From assembly GCA_035294855.1 (NCBI GenBank), contig DATGKD010000040.1, positions 1-8,401 of the forward strand: DNA of 8,401 nucleotides, in the 5' to 3' direction. Positions 1 to 6,872 of the stretch are shown in pieces. The notes beneath the pieces were generated by a model. The model was not told the DNA's origin, made no database searches, and saw only the letters and a program-made list of their open reading frames with translations. The stretch's first letter is position 1; the number at the start of each line of letters is the position of its first letter. The stretch is from DATGKD01 sp035294855 (GTDB lineage Bacteria; Actinomycetota; Acidimicrobiia; Acidimicrobiales; UBA8190). A program made the translations under genes and the position numbers.

Positions 1-1004
1 ATGAGGAAGATGGCCGCTTCGTAGGCGCCCGTGCCCACGGCGAGGAACATGTACCCCAGCTGGGAGACCGTGGAGTAGGCGAGCACCTTCTTGATGTCCT
101 GCTGGGCGCACGCGATCGTCGCCGCCACGAACGCCGTCCCCGCGCCCAGGATGGCCACCACGAGCTGGGCGGCGTGCGACATCGCCAGCACCGGGCTGAT
201 CCGGCACATGAGGTACACGCCGGCAGTGACCATCGTCGCCGCGTGGATGAGCGCCGAGACCGGGGTGGGGCCCTCCATGGCGTCCGCGAGCCACGGAAAG
301 AGAGGGAACTGCGCCGACTTCCCGACCGCCGCCGCGAACAGGAGGAGCGCGACGGCCGTGCCGGTCCCGCCGCCCAGCGCCGACAGGTGCGAGAAGATCC
401 GCTGGTAGTCGAGGGAGCCCACCTTCGAGAAGACGAGGAACATGGCGATGAGGAACGCCACGTCGGCCAGCCGGTTGTAGATGAAGGCCTTCTGACCGGC
501 GCTGGCCGCGGAGTCGCGCTCGAACCAGAACGCGACCAGCCAGTACGAGCAGAGGCCGACGCCCTCCCACCCGACGAAGGTGAACAGCAGGTTGTCGGAC
601 AGCACGAGCAGGACCATGGACGCGACAAAGAGGTTCATGTAGAGGAAGAACTTCGGGTAGTCCGGGTCGTCGCGCATGTAGCCGATCGAGTACAGGTGGA
701 TCAGGCTGCTGATGCCGGTCACGAACAGCGCCATCGTCATGGACAGCGGGTCGATGAGGACCGCCGCCTTCACCTGCAGACCCCCGACGGGGATCCAGGT
801 GAAGAACGTCTGCACGAACACGCGGTGGTCCGACGAGCGGGAGAGGAGGCCCGCATAGACGATGCACGCCACGACGAACGCGCCGAGGACCGTGGCCGTG
901 CCCAACCACCCCGCCCACGGGTCACCCAGGCGGCGCCCGGCCGCCGCCAGCACGACGAACCCCGCCAGGGGCAAAAGGGGCATCAGATAGGCGGCGTGCA
1001 GCAC
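1..1004 (-). CDS. nuoL: NADH-quinone oxidoreductase subunit L, N-terminal part (3' end outside window)
   Basis: Antiporter-like membrane subunit of complex I, which moves protons at the far end of the membrane arm. I translated 334 codons running off the left edge, about half of a usual NuoL of 600-650 residues. Visible family blocks are VGWEGVGLCSYWL at residues 144-156, with the conserved Glu147; the proton-path stretch GKSAQFPLFPWLADAMEGP at 228-246, with Lys229; HAATMVTAGVYL at 254-265, with His254; and DIKKVLAYSTVSQLGYMF at 303-320. Multiple hydrophobic helices are present. The GTG at 1002-1004 is chosen because it puts MLHAAYLMPLLPLAGF at the N-terminus, as in relatives; an internal ATG at residue 8 is possible. 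The ribosome binding site is weak (GGA six bases upstream). The loop usually written NRVGD reads NRLAD here, a mild change. It follows nuoK after 40 bases, the only gap in the operon. Confidence 0.96.
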   Translation of the reverse strand, partial: MLHAAYLMPLLPLAGFVVLAAAGRRLGDPWAGWLGTATVLGAFVVACIVYAGLLSRSSDHRVFVQTFFTWIPVGGLQVKAAVLIDPLSMTMALFVTGISSLIHLYSIGYMRDDPDYPKFFLYMNLFVASMVLLVLSDNLLFTFVGWEGVGLCSYWLVAFWFERDSAASAGQKAFIYNRLADVAFLIAMFLVFSKVGSLDYQRIFSHLSALGGGTGTAVALLLFAAAVGKSAQFPLFPWLADAMEGPTPVSALIHAATMVTAGVYLMCRISPVLAMSHAAQLVVAILGAGTAFVAATIACAQQDIKKVLAYSTVSQLGYMFLAVGTGAYEAAIFL

Positions 1005-1044
1005 GGTGATTCCAGGTCCAGGGTTCTCGTTCGGGCCTTGTCCG
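1005..1044 (-). other. nuoK-nuoL spacer
   Basis: These 40 bases are the only non-coding gap in the window. On the minus strand they hold two GGA triplets close before the nuoL GTG, the nearer six bases away, which could serve as a weak ribosome binding site. The nuoL frame has no stop codon across this spacer, so a longer start cannot be excluded from frame alone. I see no hairpin or T-run that would suggest a terminator and no promoter-like boxes. Confidence 0.6.
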
Positions 1045-1350
1045 TCAGCCCCGCATGACGTGGAGATCGTCGGGGTCGATGTCGCGACGCCGACGGAAGA
1101 TGGCGACCACGATGCCCAGCCCCACCACGACTTCCGCGGCCGCCACGACGAGGCTGAAGAACACGAGCGCCTGTCCACCGATGTCGTTGAGCATGCGGGC
1201 GAACGTCACGAACGTGAGGTTGGCGGCGTTCAACATGAGCTCGACGCACATGAACATGACGAGCACGTTCCGCCGCACGAGCAACCCGAGCGCCCCGATC
1301 GAAAAGAGGACGGCGGCGAGGCCGAGATACCACCCTCCGGCGAGGCTCAC
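1045..1350 (-). CDS. nuoK: NADH-quinone oxidoreductase subunit K
   Basis: Small membrane subunit of complex I (related to MrpC of Na+/H+ antiporters) that forms part of the proton path between NuoJ/A and NuoN. It is 101 residues long, as usual, with three hydrophobic helices at about 6-25, 29-50 and 60-85. The two membrane glutamates that define the family are present: Glu37 in CVELMLNAANL and Glu73 in AAAEVVVGLGI. The end is charged, RRRRDIDPDD. The GTG start at 1348-1350 shares bases with the TGA of nuoJ (a GTGA overlap), so translation is probably coupled. An AGGAGGT six bases upstream, inside the nuoJ end, is the best ribosome binding site in the window and supports this start. Confidence 0.97.
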   Translation of the reverse strand: MSLAGGWYLGLAAVLFSIGALGLLVRRNVLVMFMCVELMLNAANLTFVTFARMLNDIGGQALVFFSLVVAAAEVVVGLGIVVAIFRRRRDIDPDDLHVMRG

Positions 1351-2108
1351 CCCACCACCTCCTCAGCTTGCACGGGCTCGGTTTCCCCGGGCTCGGTCTC
1401 CACGGGCTCGGCCCCACCGGATGGGGGCGTGTTCGCCTCGGGACTACCGACGTCGCGGGCCACCTGGCCGTCACGGGTCTGCTCGCCGGGCGGCGCCGGC
1501 GGAGCGGGCTGGGGGTCGTCCCGTTCGGCCTGCCCCCGAGGGCGGCGCGCCAGGAAGACAGCCCCCACCACGGCGATCACGAGCAGCGCGGAGGTGGCTT
1601 CGAAAGCGAACAGGTAGGTGGTGAACACCGACCGCCCGAGCGCAGCCACGTCCCCACCCGACTGGCCGCGGGCGGCACCGGCCACCGAATGCGCACCCAC
1701 CGACCAGTGGGCGCCGATGCCGAGCACCAGGAGCCCGGCGAGGGCGAGCACGACGAGCCCGATGGCGAGCGGGCGCTGGATGCGCAGCGGCTCCTGGGCG
1801 AGGTTCTCCTGGCGGTCCACGCCGAGGAACATGATCACGAAGAGGAAGAGCACCACGATGGCACCCGCGTACACGATCACCTGGACCGCGGCCAGGAAGT
1901 TGGCCTGTTGCTCGACGAACAGCACGGCCACGCCGAACAGCGTCATCACGAGCATGAGCGCGGCGTGGACGGGGTTGCGTGAGACGACCACGCCGATACC
2001 GCCCGCCAGGACGATGAAAGCCGCCACCGCGAACGTGAGGGCGTCCACCGTGGACGCCACTCCGAGCATGCCCGCCCCGTGCCCGGCGAAGCCGGTCAGC
2101 GGGGTCAC
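1347..2108 (-). CDS. nuoJ: NADH-quinone oxidoreductase subunit J
   Basis: Membrane subunit of complex I that sits next to NuoK and NuoA/H; its third helix takes part in coupling. The protein has 253 residues. Five hydrophobic helices lie at about 22-44, 48-66, 72-97, 112-134 and 162-187. The family signature around VIVYAGAIVVLFLFVIMFLG is at 78-96, with Tyr80. After residue 188 there is a hydrophilic tail of about 65 residues rich in Pro, Gly, Gln and Glu, ending in repeats of Glu-Pro-Val/Gly. It looks disordered and is not part of the conserved core. The GTG start at 2106-2108 overlaps the nuoI stop as GTGA, and a GGGGGA lies a few bases upstream. The open frame continues further upstream through nuoI, but that part is a shadow. 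A shorter start at Met14 would also leave helix 1 intact. Confidence 0.96.
   Translation of the reverse strand: MTPLTGFAGHGAGMLGVASTVDALTFAVAAFIVLAGGIGVVVSRNPVHAALMLVMTLFGVAVLFVEQQANFLAAVQVIVYAGAIVVLFLFVIMFLGVDRQENLAQEPLRIQRPLAIGLVVLALAGLLVLGIGAHWSVGAHSVAGAARGQSGGDVAALGRSVFTTYLFAFEATSALLVIAVVGAVFLARRPRGQAERDDPQPAPPAPPGEQTRDGQVARDVGSPEANTPPSGGAEPVETEPGETEPVQAEEVVG
1357..1363 (-). promoter_or_regulatory. Ribosome binding site of nuoK
   Basis: On the minus strand this reads AGGAGGT, a near-perfect Shine-Dalgarno sequence, six bases before the GTG of nuoK. It lies inside the last codons of nuoJ, where it helps encode the Glu-Glu-Val end. It is clearly stronger than the sites before nuoG or nuoL, so nuoK may also be initiated independently of nuoJ. 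Confidence 0.8.
1371..1415 (-). repeat. Three 15-base tandem units in the nuoJ 3' end
   Basis: On the plus strand three units of 15 bases follow each other. The first 11 bases of units 1 and 3 are the same (cacgggctcgg), and unit 2 differs by one base (cccgggctcgg). The unit length is five codons, so the repeat stays in frame and encodes Ala/Thr-Glu-Pro-Val/Gly steps in the NuoJ tail (residues 232-246). The remaining four bases of each unit are less alike. Confidence 0.8.
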
Positions 2109-2932
2109 GACTCGTCCCCCGGCGCCGACGCACGACGAGCTGGGCGCCGCCGCGCCATGCTCTCGCGCAGGGCGGCACGCCGGGCGTCCATCTTCTGGCG
2201 CATCCGGTTGAGCGCGCCCGGGAGTCCCTGCTGGTCCGGTTCGCGCTCGGCGTCGTCGAGGTGGGCGAAGAACGTCTGGCGCAGCTCGCGGTTGCCGGTC
2301 GCCTGGTCGTCTCGGTGTCCGCTCTGGCCACCTTCGGCCGGACGTGTCCCGTAGCCGAGCTCGCCCGACCACTGGACCCGTCCTTCGTAGGCGGCCACCC
2401 CTGCCGGTGCCGTGGCCCGCATCCACGCCGAGGTGTGGAGGTCGTCGCCCGGGCGCCAGTCCTCCCAGGGGAGCTGACGAGGGCGGCCGTCGTCGCCCAC
2501 CAGCAGCTCGTCGCGCGTGTAGATGGCGTCCGCCCGGTTGGTGAACGAAAACTCGAACAACTTGGATTCGGTGATCGCCTCGGTGGGACAGGCCTCCACG
2601 CACATGTCGCAGTGGATGCACCGCAGGTAGTTGATCTCGTACACGAAGCCCCACCGCTCGCCGGGCGAGACCGGGGCGTCCGGAGGGTTGTCGGCGCCGC
2701 GCACGTAGATGCAGTCGGCCGGGCAGACCCCCGCGCACAGCTCGCACCCGATGCACTTCTCCATGCCGTCCTCGTAGCGGTTGAGGACGTGGCGCCCGTG
2801 CAGGCGGATGGGCTTCGGCTTCTTCACGCGCGGGTACTCCCAGGTGACCCGGGTGCGGGCCATCTGCTCGAGGGTGACCTTGAACCCGCCCAGGAAGCTC
2901 AGGTCGTCGCGCAACTCGTCGAAGAAGCCCAT
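2105..2932 (-). CDS. nuoI: NADH-quinone oxidoreductase subunit I (2x [4Fe-4S])
   Basis: Fe-S protein of complex I that carries clusters N6a and N6b and passes electrons from NuoG towards N2 in NuoB. The protein has 275 residues. The two ferredoxin motifs are complete: Cys60, 63, 66, 70 (CIGCELCAGVCP) and Cys105, 108, 111, 115 (CIHCDMCVEACP). The block between them, with GADNPP, SPGER and YEINYLRC, resembles actinobacterial NuoI as I remember it. The protein is longer than the usual 160-215 residues because of a hydrophilic tail after about residue 165. That tail ends in a probable basic helix (about 238-265) rich in Arg and Ala. The ATG at 2930-2932 shares its A with the nuoH TGA (TGATG). The frame stays open upstream into nuoH, but MGFFDELRDD is the natural start. 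The stop overlaps the nuoJ GTG. Confidence 0.97.
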   Translation of the reverse strand: MGFFDELRDDLSFLGGFKVTLEQMARTRVTWEYPRVKKPKPIRLHGRHVLNRYEDGMEKCIGCELCAGVCPADCIYVRGADNPPDAPVSPGERWGFVYEINYLRCIHCDMCVEACPTEAITESKLFEFSFTNRADAIYTRDELLVGDDGRPRQLPWEDWRPGDDLHTSAWMRATAPAGVAAYEGRVQWSGELGYGTRPAEGGQSGHRDDQATGNRELRQTFFAHLDDAEREPDQQGLPGALNRMRQKMDARRAALRESMARRRPARRASAPGDES

Positions 2933-4125
2933 CAGGACGCGAACCCCCCGGGCGCGTCGATCGCTCCGGCCGATTCGTCGCGGGCCGACCCGACGTACAG
3001 CGACCGCAGGAGGAGCCCGAAGCCGACGAGCAGGCCGACGATCACGCCGATCCCCCACCACCGGCCGAGCGTGACCGCGGCGATGATGAGCACCCAGCCG
3101 AGCGACAGGGGGATGAGCACCTTCCATCCGAGGTCCATGAGCTGGTCGTAGCGCAGCCGCGGCAAGGCGGCGCGCAACCACACGTAGATGAACAGGAAGA
3201 CGAGCGTCTTGCCGAGGAACCACAGCACGGGGATGAGCCACGACAGGATGAACACGTGCGCGGTGGGACCGTCGGGGCCGCCGAGGAACAGCGTCACCAC
3301 CACCGCCGACATGGTGATGGTGTTCATGAACTCCGCCAGGTAGAAGAGGGCGAAGCGGATCGAGGAGTACTCGGTGTTGAAGCCACCGACGAGCTCCTGC
3401 TCCGCTTCCACGAGGTCGAAGGGGGGACGGTTCAGCTCGGCGGTGATGGCCACCATGAAGAGGAAGAACGGCAGGATCCCCGTGCGGATGATGAACCAGC
3501 TCCCGAAGAAGGTGTGGGACTGCGCGCTGACGATCGCCCGCGTCGACAGCGAGCCCGCCAGCAGCACCACCATCACGACCGACAGCCCGTAGGCGGCCTC
3601 GTAGGAGATCATCTGAGCGGACGCCCGCACCGACCCCAGCAACGGGTACTTCGACCCCGAGGACCATCCCGCGAGCATCACGCCGTACACCGACACCGAC
3701 GACATGGCCAAGAGGAACAGGATCCCGATCGGAGGATCGGCCACCTGCAGCTCGAAGGTGTGCCCGAAGACCGTCACGAAACCGCCCACCGGGACGATCG
3801 CAAAGGACAAGAACGCGGGCAGGATCGACAGGTACGGCGCCAGCTTGAACACGAAGCGGTCCGACCGCTCGGGCAGCAGGTCTTCCTTGAAGAAGAGCTT
3901 GATCCCGTCCGCCAGTGTCTGCAGCAGGCCCCAGGGGCCGGCGCGGTTGGGGCCGATGCGCGCCTGCATGTCGGAGATGACCTTGCGCTCGAACCAGATC
4001 ATCAGCATCACCGAGACGACCAGCGCCGCAAAGGCGACGACCACCTTGATGACGGCGATCAGGACCTCGACCCAGTGCACGCCGTGCGCGTAGAGCGGGT
4101 CGCCCAGGGCGAGCAGGTGGGTCAC
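2932..4125 (-). CDS. nuoH: NADH-quinone oxidoreductase subunit H
   Basis: Membrane subunit that joins the two arms of complex I and forms most of the quinone chamber. The protein has 397 residues, longer than the 325-345 of many proteobacteria but within what I recall for actinobacteria. About eight hydrophobic helices are visible. Conserved blocks are WFERK at 44-48 followed by QARIGPNRAGP at 54-64; YPLLGSVRASAQMISYE at 160-176; AELNRPPFDLVEAEQELV at 229-246, with GFNTEYS just after; and WLRAALPRLRYDQLM at 316-330. The GTG at 4123-4125 overlaps the nuoG TGA as GTGA and is preceded by GGAG at a five-base distance. The frame is open much further upstream, but that part runs antisense to nothing and out of frame with nuoG, so it is a shadow. 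The C-terminus is a short soluble tail after the last helix. Confidence 0.97.
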   Translation of the reverse strand: MTHLLALGDPLYAHGVHWVEVLIAVIKVVVAFAALVVSVMLMIWFERKVISDMQARIGPNRAGPWGLLQTLADGIKLFFKEDLLPERSDRFVFKLAPYLSILPAFLSFAIVPVGGFVTVFGHTFELQVADPPIGILFLLAMSSVSVYGVMLAGWSSGSKYPLLGSVRASAQMISYEAAYGLSVVMVVLLAGSLSTRAIVSAQSHTFFGSWFIIRTGILPFFLFMVAITAELNRPPFDLVEAEQELVGGFNTEYSSIRFALFYLAEFMNTITMSAVVVTLFLGGPDGPTAHVFILSWLIPVLWFLGKTLVFLFIYVWLRAALPRLRYDQLMDLGWKVLIPLSLGWVLIIAAVTLGRWWGIGVIVGLLVGFGLLLRSLYVGSARDESAGAIDAPGGFAS

Positions 4126-6872
4126 GGCTTCTCCAGCCGCACGAGCGTGACCGGGGACGTGACGTCGATGAGTTCGGCGGCCCCGTCGAACGCCAGCACC
4201 ACCACCCCGGTGGCGACGTCGTCGTCGGCCACCACGTCGAGCTCGAGGGCACCCCGGTCCGAGCGCACCCGGACACGCCGATCGTCGCCCAGCCCCAGGG
4301 GCTCCAGGTCGTGGGGGTTCACCCGGGCCACCGGGGATGGCGCCAGGCTGCGCAGCGAGGGGCAGTGCTCCACCAGGACGCCAGCGTCGTACAGCCGGCG
4401 GGGAGCAACGAGACGTAGCGAGGAGCTGTCGACGGCGGGCACCTGCGTCGCCTCGCCACCGGGCGACCACTGCATGGGTGCCGGCCGCTCGGCGCCATCC
4501 TGCGCACGGTCCTGAACGGCGGCCGATCCGTTGCCGCCCGGGGCCACCGTCTCCCCGCCGAGGGGCTCGACCGCGCCGGCACGCGGGGGTGCCCCTTGGA
4601 CCTCGACGGACTCGATGCCCGGGGTCCCCATGGGGTCGAAGGGCACGAGCGAGCGGCGCGACGTCAGGCGCACCGGCGTCGCGGGGAGCGGAACGACCAC
4701 GCCGTCGCGCGCCCCGGGCGCGTCGAGCGCGTCGTGGGTGACCCCCGCGTGCGAGGGTGCCACCCGCTCGATCTCGTTCCACAGCTCGGCGGCGCTCGTC
4801 ACCCCGAGGTCACCGCCCAGACGGGCCGCGAGCTCCGATGCCACCATCCAGTCGGGCCACGCCTGGCCGGGGGGAACCACCTTGGCGCCCACGCGCGTGA
4901 CGCGACCTTCGATGTTGGTGGTGGTGCCCGCCCGTTCGTAAGCCATGCACGCCGGGAGCACCACGTCGGCCAGGCAGGCGGAGGGTGACAGGAACGCGTC
5001 CACGGCGATCACGACCGAAGCGCGCCCCAGGGCCTCCTCGGCGAGACGCCGGTCGGGGAAGTCGCTCACCGGGTCGGCGCCCACGAGCACGACGGCGTCG
5101 ATCGTCCCGTCAGCGAGCCCCTCGATCACGGCGCGCGCGTCGCGGCCGCGCTCCTCGGGCACCGATCCCCACGCGGCGGTGAACCAGGCGCGTCCCTCTT
5201 CGAGGCCCACGCGACCGGGAAGGACCCCCGGCGCAAGGCCCATGTCCAGGGCGCCCATGACGTTGCCCCGCCGCAACGCCGGCAGGAACCGTGCTCTCGG
5301 ACGCCTCTGCAGGGTGGTGGCGGCGGCCTCGGCGACGAGCCCGCCGTGTTCGGCGGCCGACGGGCGTCCGAGCACGACCACGAGACCGTCACCGTCGGCA
5401 CCGGCGGCGCCGAGCGCACCGAGCGCCCGCTCCCACGTCTCGGCAGGCACGTCGTCGGGACGCGAGCCGCCCTCCAGGAGGGCGCGCAGCACGGCGGCGG
5501 CCTCGCCCGGCCGGTACGGCACGGTGGTGGCGAACGCGCCGAGTGCAGACGGGCTCTGAACCAGCTCGACCACGGGCACGCCGGCGTCGACCGCGGCGGA
5601 CCGCAGACGGAGGAAGAGCACCGGGAGCTCTTCGCGGACATCGCCGGAAACGACGAGCACGCAACGCGCGGTGCAGGCGTCGTCGATCGTGGCGCGGGGC
5701 AGACCGAGCACCAGCTCGGCGGGGAGACCGTCGTCGAGCTGGGCGTCGACGGAGTCGGTCCCGATGACCGCTTTGGCGAGCTTGGCCCACGCGTAGGCGT
5801 CCTCGTTGGTGAGGCGGGCCCCGCCGAGCACCCCGATCGACGTCGGGCCGCGCTCGGCGCGCACCCGGGTGATCGCCTCGGCCGCCCGTCCGAGCGCCTC
5901 CGCCCACGAGGCCGGCACGAGCTCGTCCTCACCGTGACCTGCGGCGCCCTCCGTGCGCACGAGGGGCTCGGTCAGGCGTTCATCGGCGTTGACCGCCTCG
6001 TAACCGAAACGTCCCTTGTCGCACAGCCAGCTCTGGTTGACGGGATCGCTGTCGATCCCGAGGAGCCGGGTGACGCGGTCGGCCGACGACTGCACCGCGG
6101 CGCGGCACCCGAACGCGCACACGGTGCAGGTGGACTCCACCTGGTCGAGATCCCAAGGCCGCGCCGTGAACCGGTACGGCGTGGCGGTGAGCGCGCCGAC
6201 CGGGCAGATCTGCACGGTGTTCCCGCTGAAGTACGACGTGAAGGGGTGATCCTCGAAGATGTTCACCTCGACGACGTCACCGCGCCCCAGGAAGTCGATC
6301 TGCGCCTCGCCGGCGACTTCCAGGGCGAAGCGCACGCACCGTCCGCACTGGATGCAGCGCTCACGGTCGAGCAGCACGAGCTCGGAGATCGCGATGGGCT
6401 TGGCCCAGTGGCGCTTCTCCTCGACGAAACGGCTCTCGCCCGGGCCGTAGGCGAGGGTCTGGTCCTGCAGCGGGCACTCGCCGCCCTTGTCGCAGACCGG
6501 GCAGTCGAGCGGGTGGTTGACGAGGAGGAACTCGAGCACCGCGTCCTGGGCCTTCTTCACCTTGGGCGAGGTGGTGACCACATCCAGGCCGTCGGACACC
6601 GTGACGTAGCACGCGGGTTGCAAGGTGGCGCCGCGCGGGCCCGACACCTCCACCAGGCACATCCGGCACATACCCACCGGCTTCATGCGCGGGTGGTAGC
6701 AGAAGCGCGGGATGAAGGTGCCGGCGCGCTCGGCGGCGGCGATGAGGAACTCGCCGGCGCGCGCCGTCGCCTCGCGGCCGTCCAAGGTGAACGTCACGGT
6801 CGCGCCCGGGTCGGCGGGGTGCGAAATGGCGTGGTGCGACGTCACGACCGGGTCAGGGAGGCGGTCAGGCAT
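4122..6872 (-). CDS. nuoG: NADH-quinone oxidoreductase subunit G
   Basis: Largest Fe-S subunit of the peripheral arm; it carries electrons from NuoF to NuoI. The protein has 916 residues. N-terminal ferredoxin domain: the N1b ligands are Cys58, 69, 72 and 88. Cluster N5 has His120, Cys124, 127 and 133 (HPLDCPVCDKGGEC). Cluster N4 has Cys173, 176, 179 and 223. The off-pathway cluster N7 is kept: Cys249, 252, 256 and 284, spaced CX2CX3CX27C. Residues about 300-700 form the molybdopterin-oxidoreductase-like domain, which binds no cofactor in this family; TTNIEGRV at 650-657 is typical. A Pro/Gly/Ala-rich linker at about 748-816 leads to a molybdopterin-dinucleotide-binding-like domain at 817-916. 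The ATG at 6870-6872 lies eight bases inside nuoF. About 22 extra residues precede the ferredoxin fold, so a later start is possible but no better start codon is seen. Confidence 0.97.
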   Translation of the reverse strand: MPDRLPDPVVTSHHAISHPADPGATVTFTLDGREATARAGEFLIAAAERAGTFIPRFCYHPRMKPVGMCRMCLVEVSGPRGATLQPACYVTVSDGLDVVTTSPKVKKAQDAVLEFLLVNHPLDCPVCDKGGECPLQDQTLAYGPGESRFVEEKRHWAKPIAISELVLLDRERCIQCGRCVRFALEVAGEAQIDFLGRGDVVEVNIFEDHPFTSYFSGNTVQICPVGALTATPYRFTARPWDLDQVESTCTVCAFGCRAAVQSSADRVTRLLGIDSDPVNQSWLCDKGRFGYEAVNADERLTEPLVRTEGAAGHGEDELVPASWAEALGRAAEAITRVRAERGPTSIGVLGGARLTNEDAYAWAKLAKAVIGTDSVDAQLDDGLPAELVLGLPRATIDDACTARCVLVVSGDVREELPVLFLRLRSAAVDAGVPVVELVQSPSALGAFATTVPYRPGEAAAVLRALLEGGSRPDDVPAETWERALGALGAAGADGDGLVVVLGRPSAAEHGGLVAEAAATTLQRRPRARFLPALRRGNVMGALDMGLAPGVLPGRVGLEEGRAWFTAAWGSVPEERGRDARAVIEGLADGTIDAVVLVGADPVSDFPDRRLAEEALGRASVVIAVDAFLSPSACLADVVLPACMAYERAGTTTNIEGRVTRVGAKVVPPGQAWPDWMVASELAARLGGDLGVTSAAELWNEIERVAPSHAGVTHDALDAPGARDGVVVPLPATPVRLTSRRSLVPFDPMGTPGIESVEVQGAPPRAGAVEPLGGETVAPGGNGSAAVQDRAQDGAERPAPMQWSPGGEATQVPAVDSSSLRLVAPRRLYDAGVLVEHCPSLRSLAPSPVARVNPHDLEPLGLGDDRRVRVRSDRGALELDVVADDDVATGVVVLAFDGAAELIDVTSPVTLVRLEKP
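4131..4134 (-). promoter_or_regulatory. Ribosome binding site of nuoH
   Basis: The minus strand reads GGAG five bases before the GTG of nuoH, within the last codons of nuoG. Together with the GTGA overlap it supports the choice of start. Confidence 0.6.

Noticed and set aside
174..1058. Open frame of 294 codons on the plus strand, opposite nuoL
   Set aside because: It is antisense to nuoL, whose conserved residues are all readable; the charged, repetitive composition is that of a shadow frame.
2933..4276. Upstream extension of the nuoI frame through nuoH, as if nuoI were part of a 723-residue fusion
   Set aside because: The extension is Arg/Pro/Gly-rich noise overlapping a well conserved nuoH. 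The ATG at 2932 begins a normal NuoI N-terminus.
3256..4515. Open frame of 419 codons on the plus strand, opposite nuoH and the end of nuoG
   Set aside because: The translation is His, Gln, Asp and Arg-rich, the mirror of membrane-helix codons; there is no support for a protein.
4126..4782. Upstream extension of the nuoH frame into nuoG, giving a 616-residue protein
   Set aside because: The extra 219 residues have no membrane or family features, and the GTG at 4125 has a ribosome binding site and the usual overlap.
6029..6128. Extra cysteines in NuoG that could suggest a new cluster
   Set aside because: The spacing CX2CX3CX27C is the known N7 site, found in several bacterial complex I enzymes, so it is not new.
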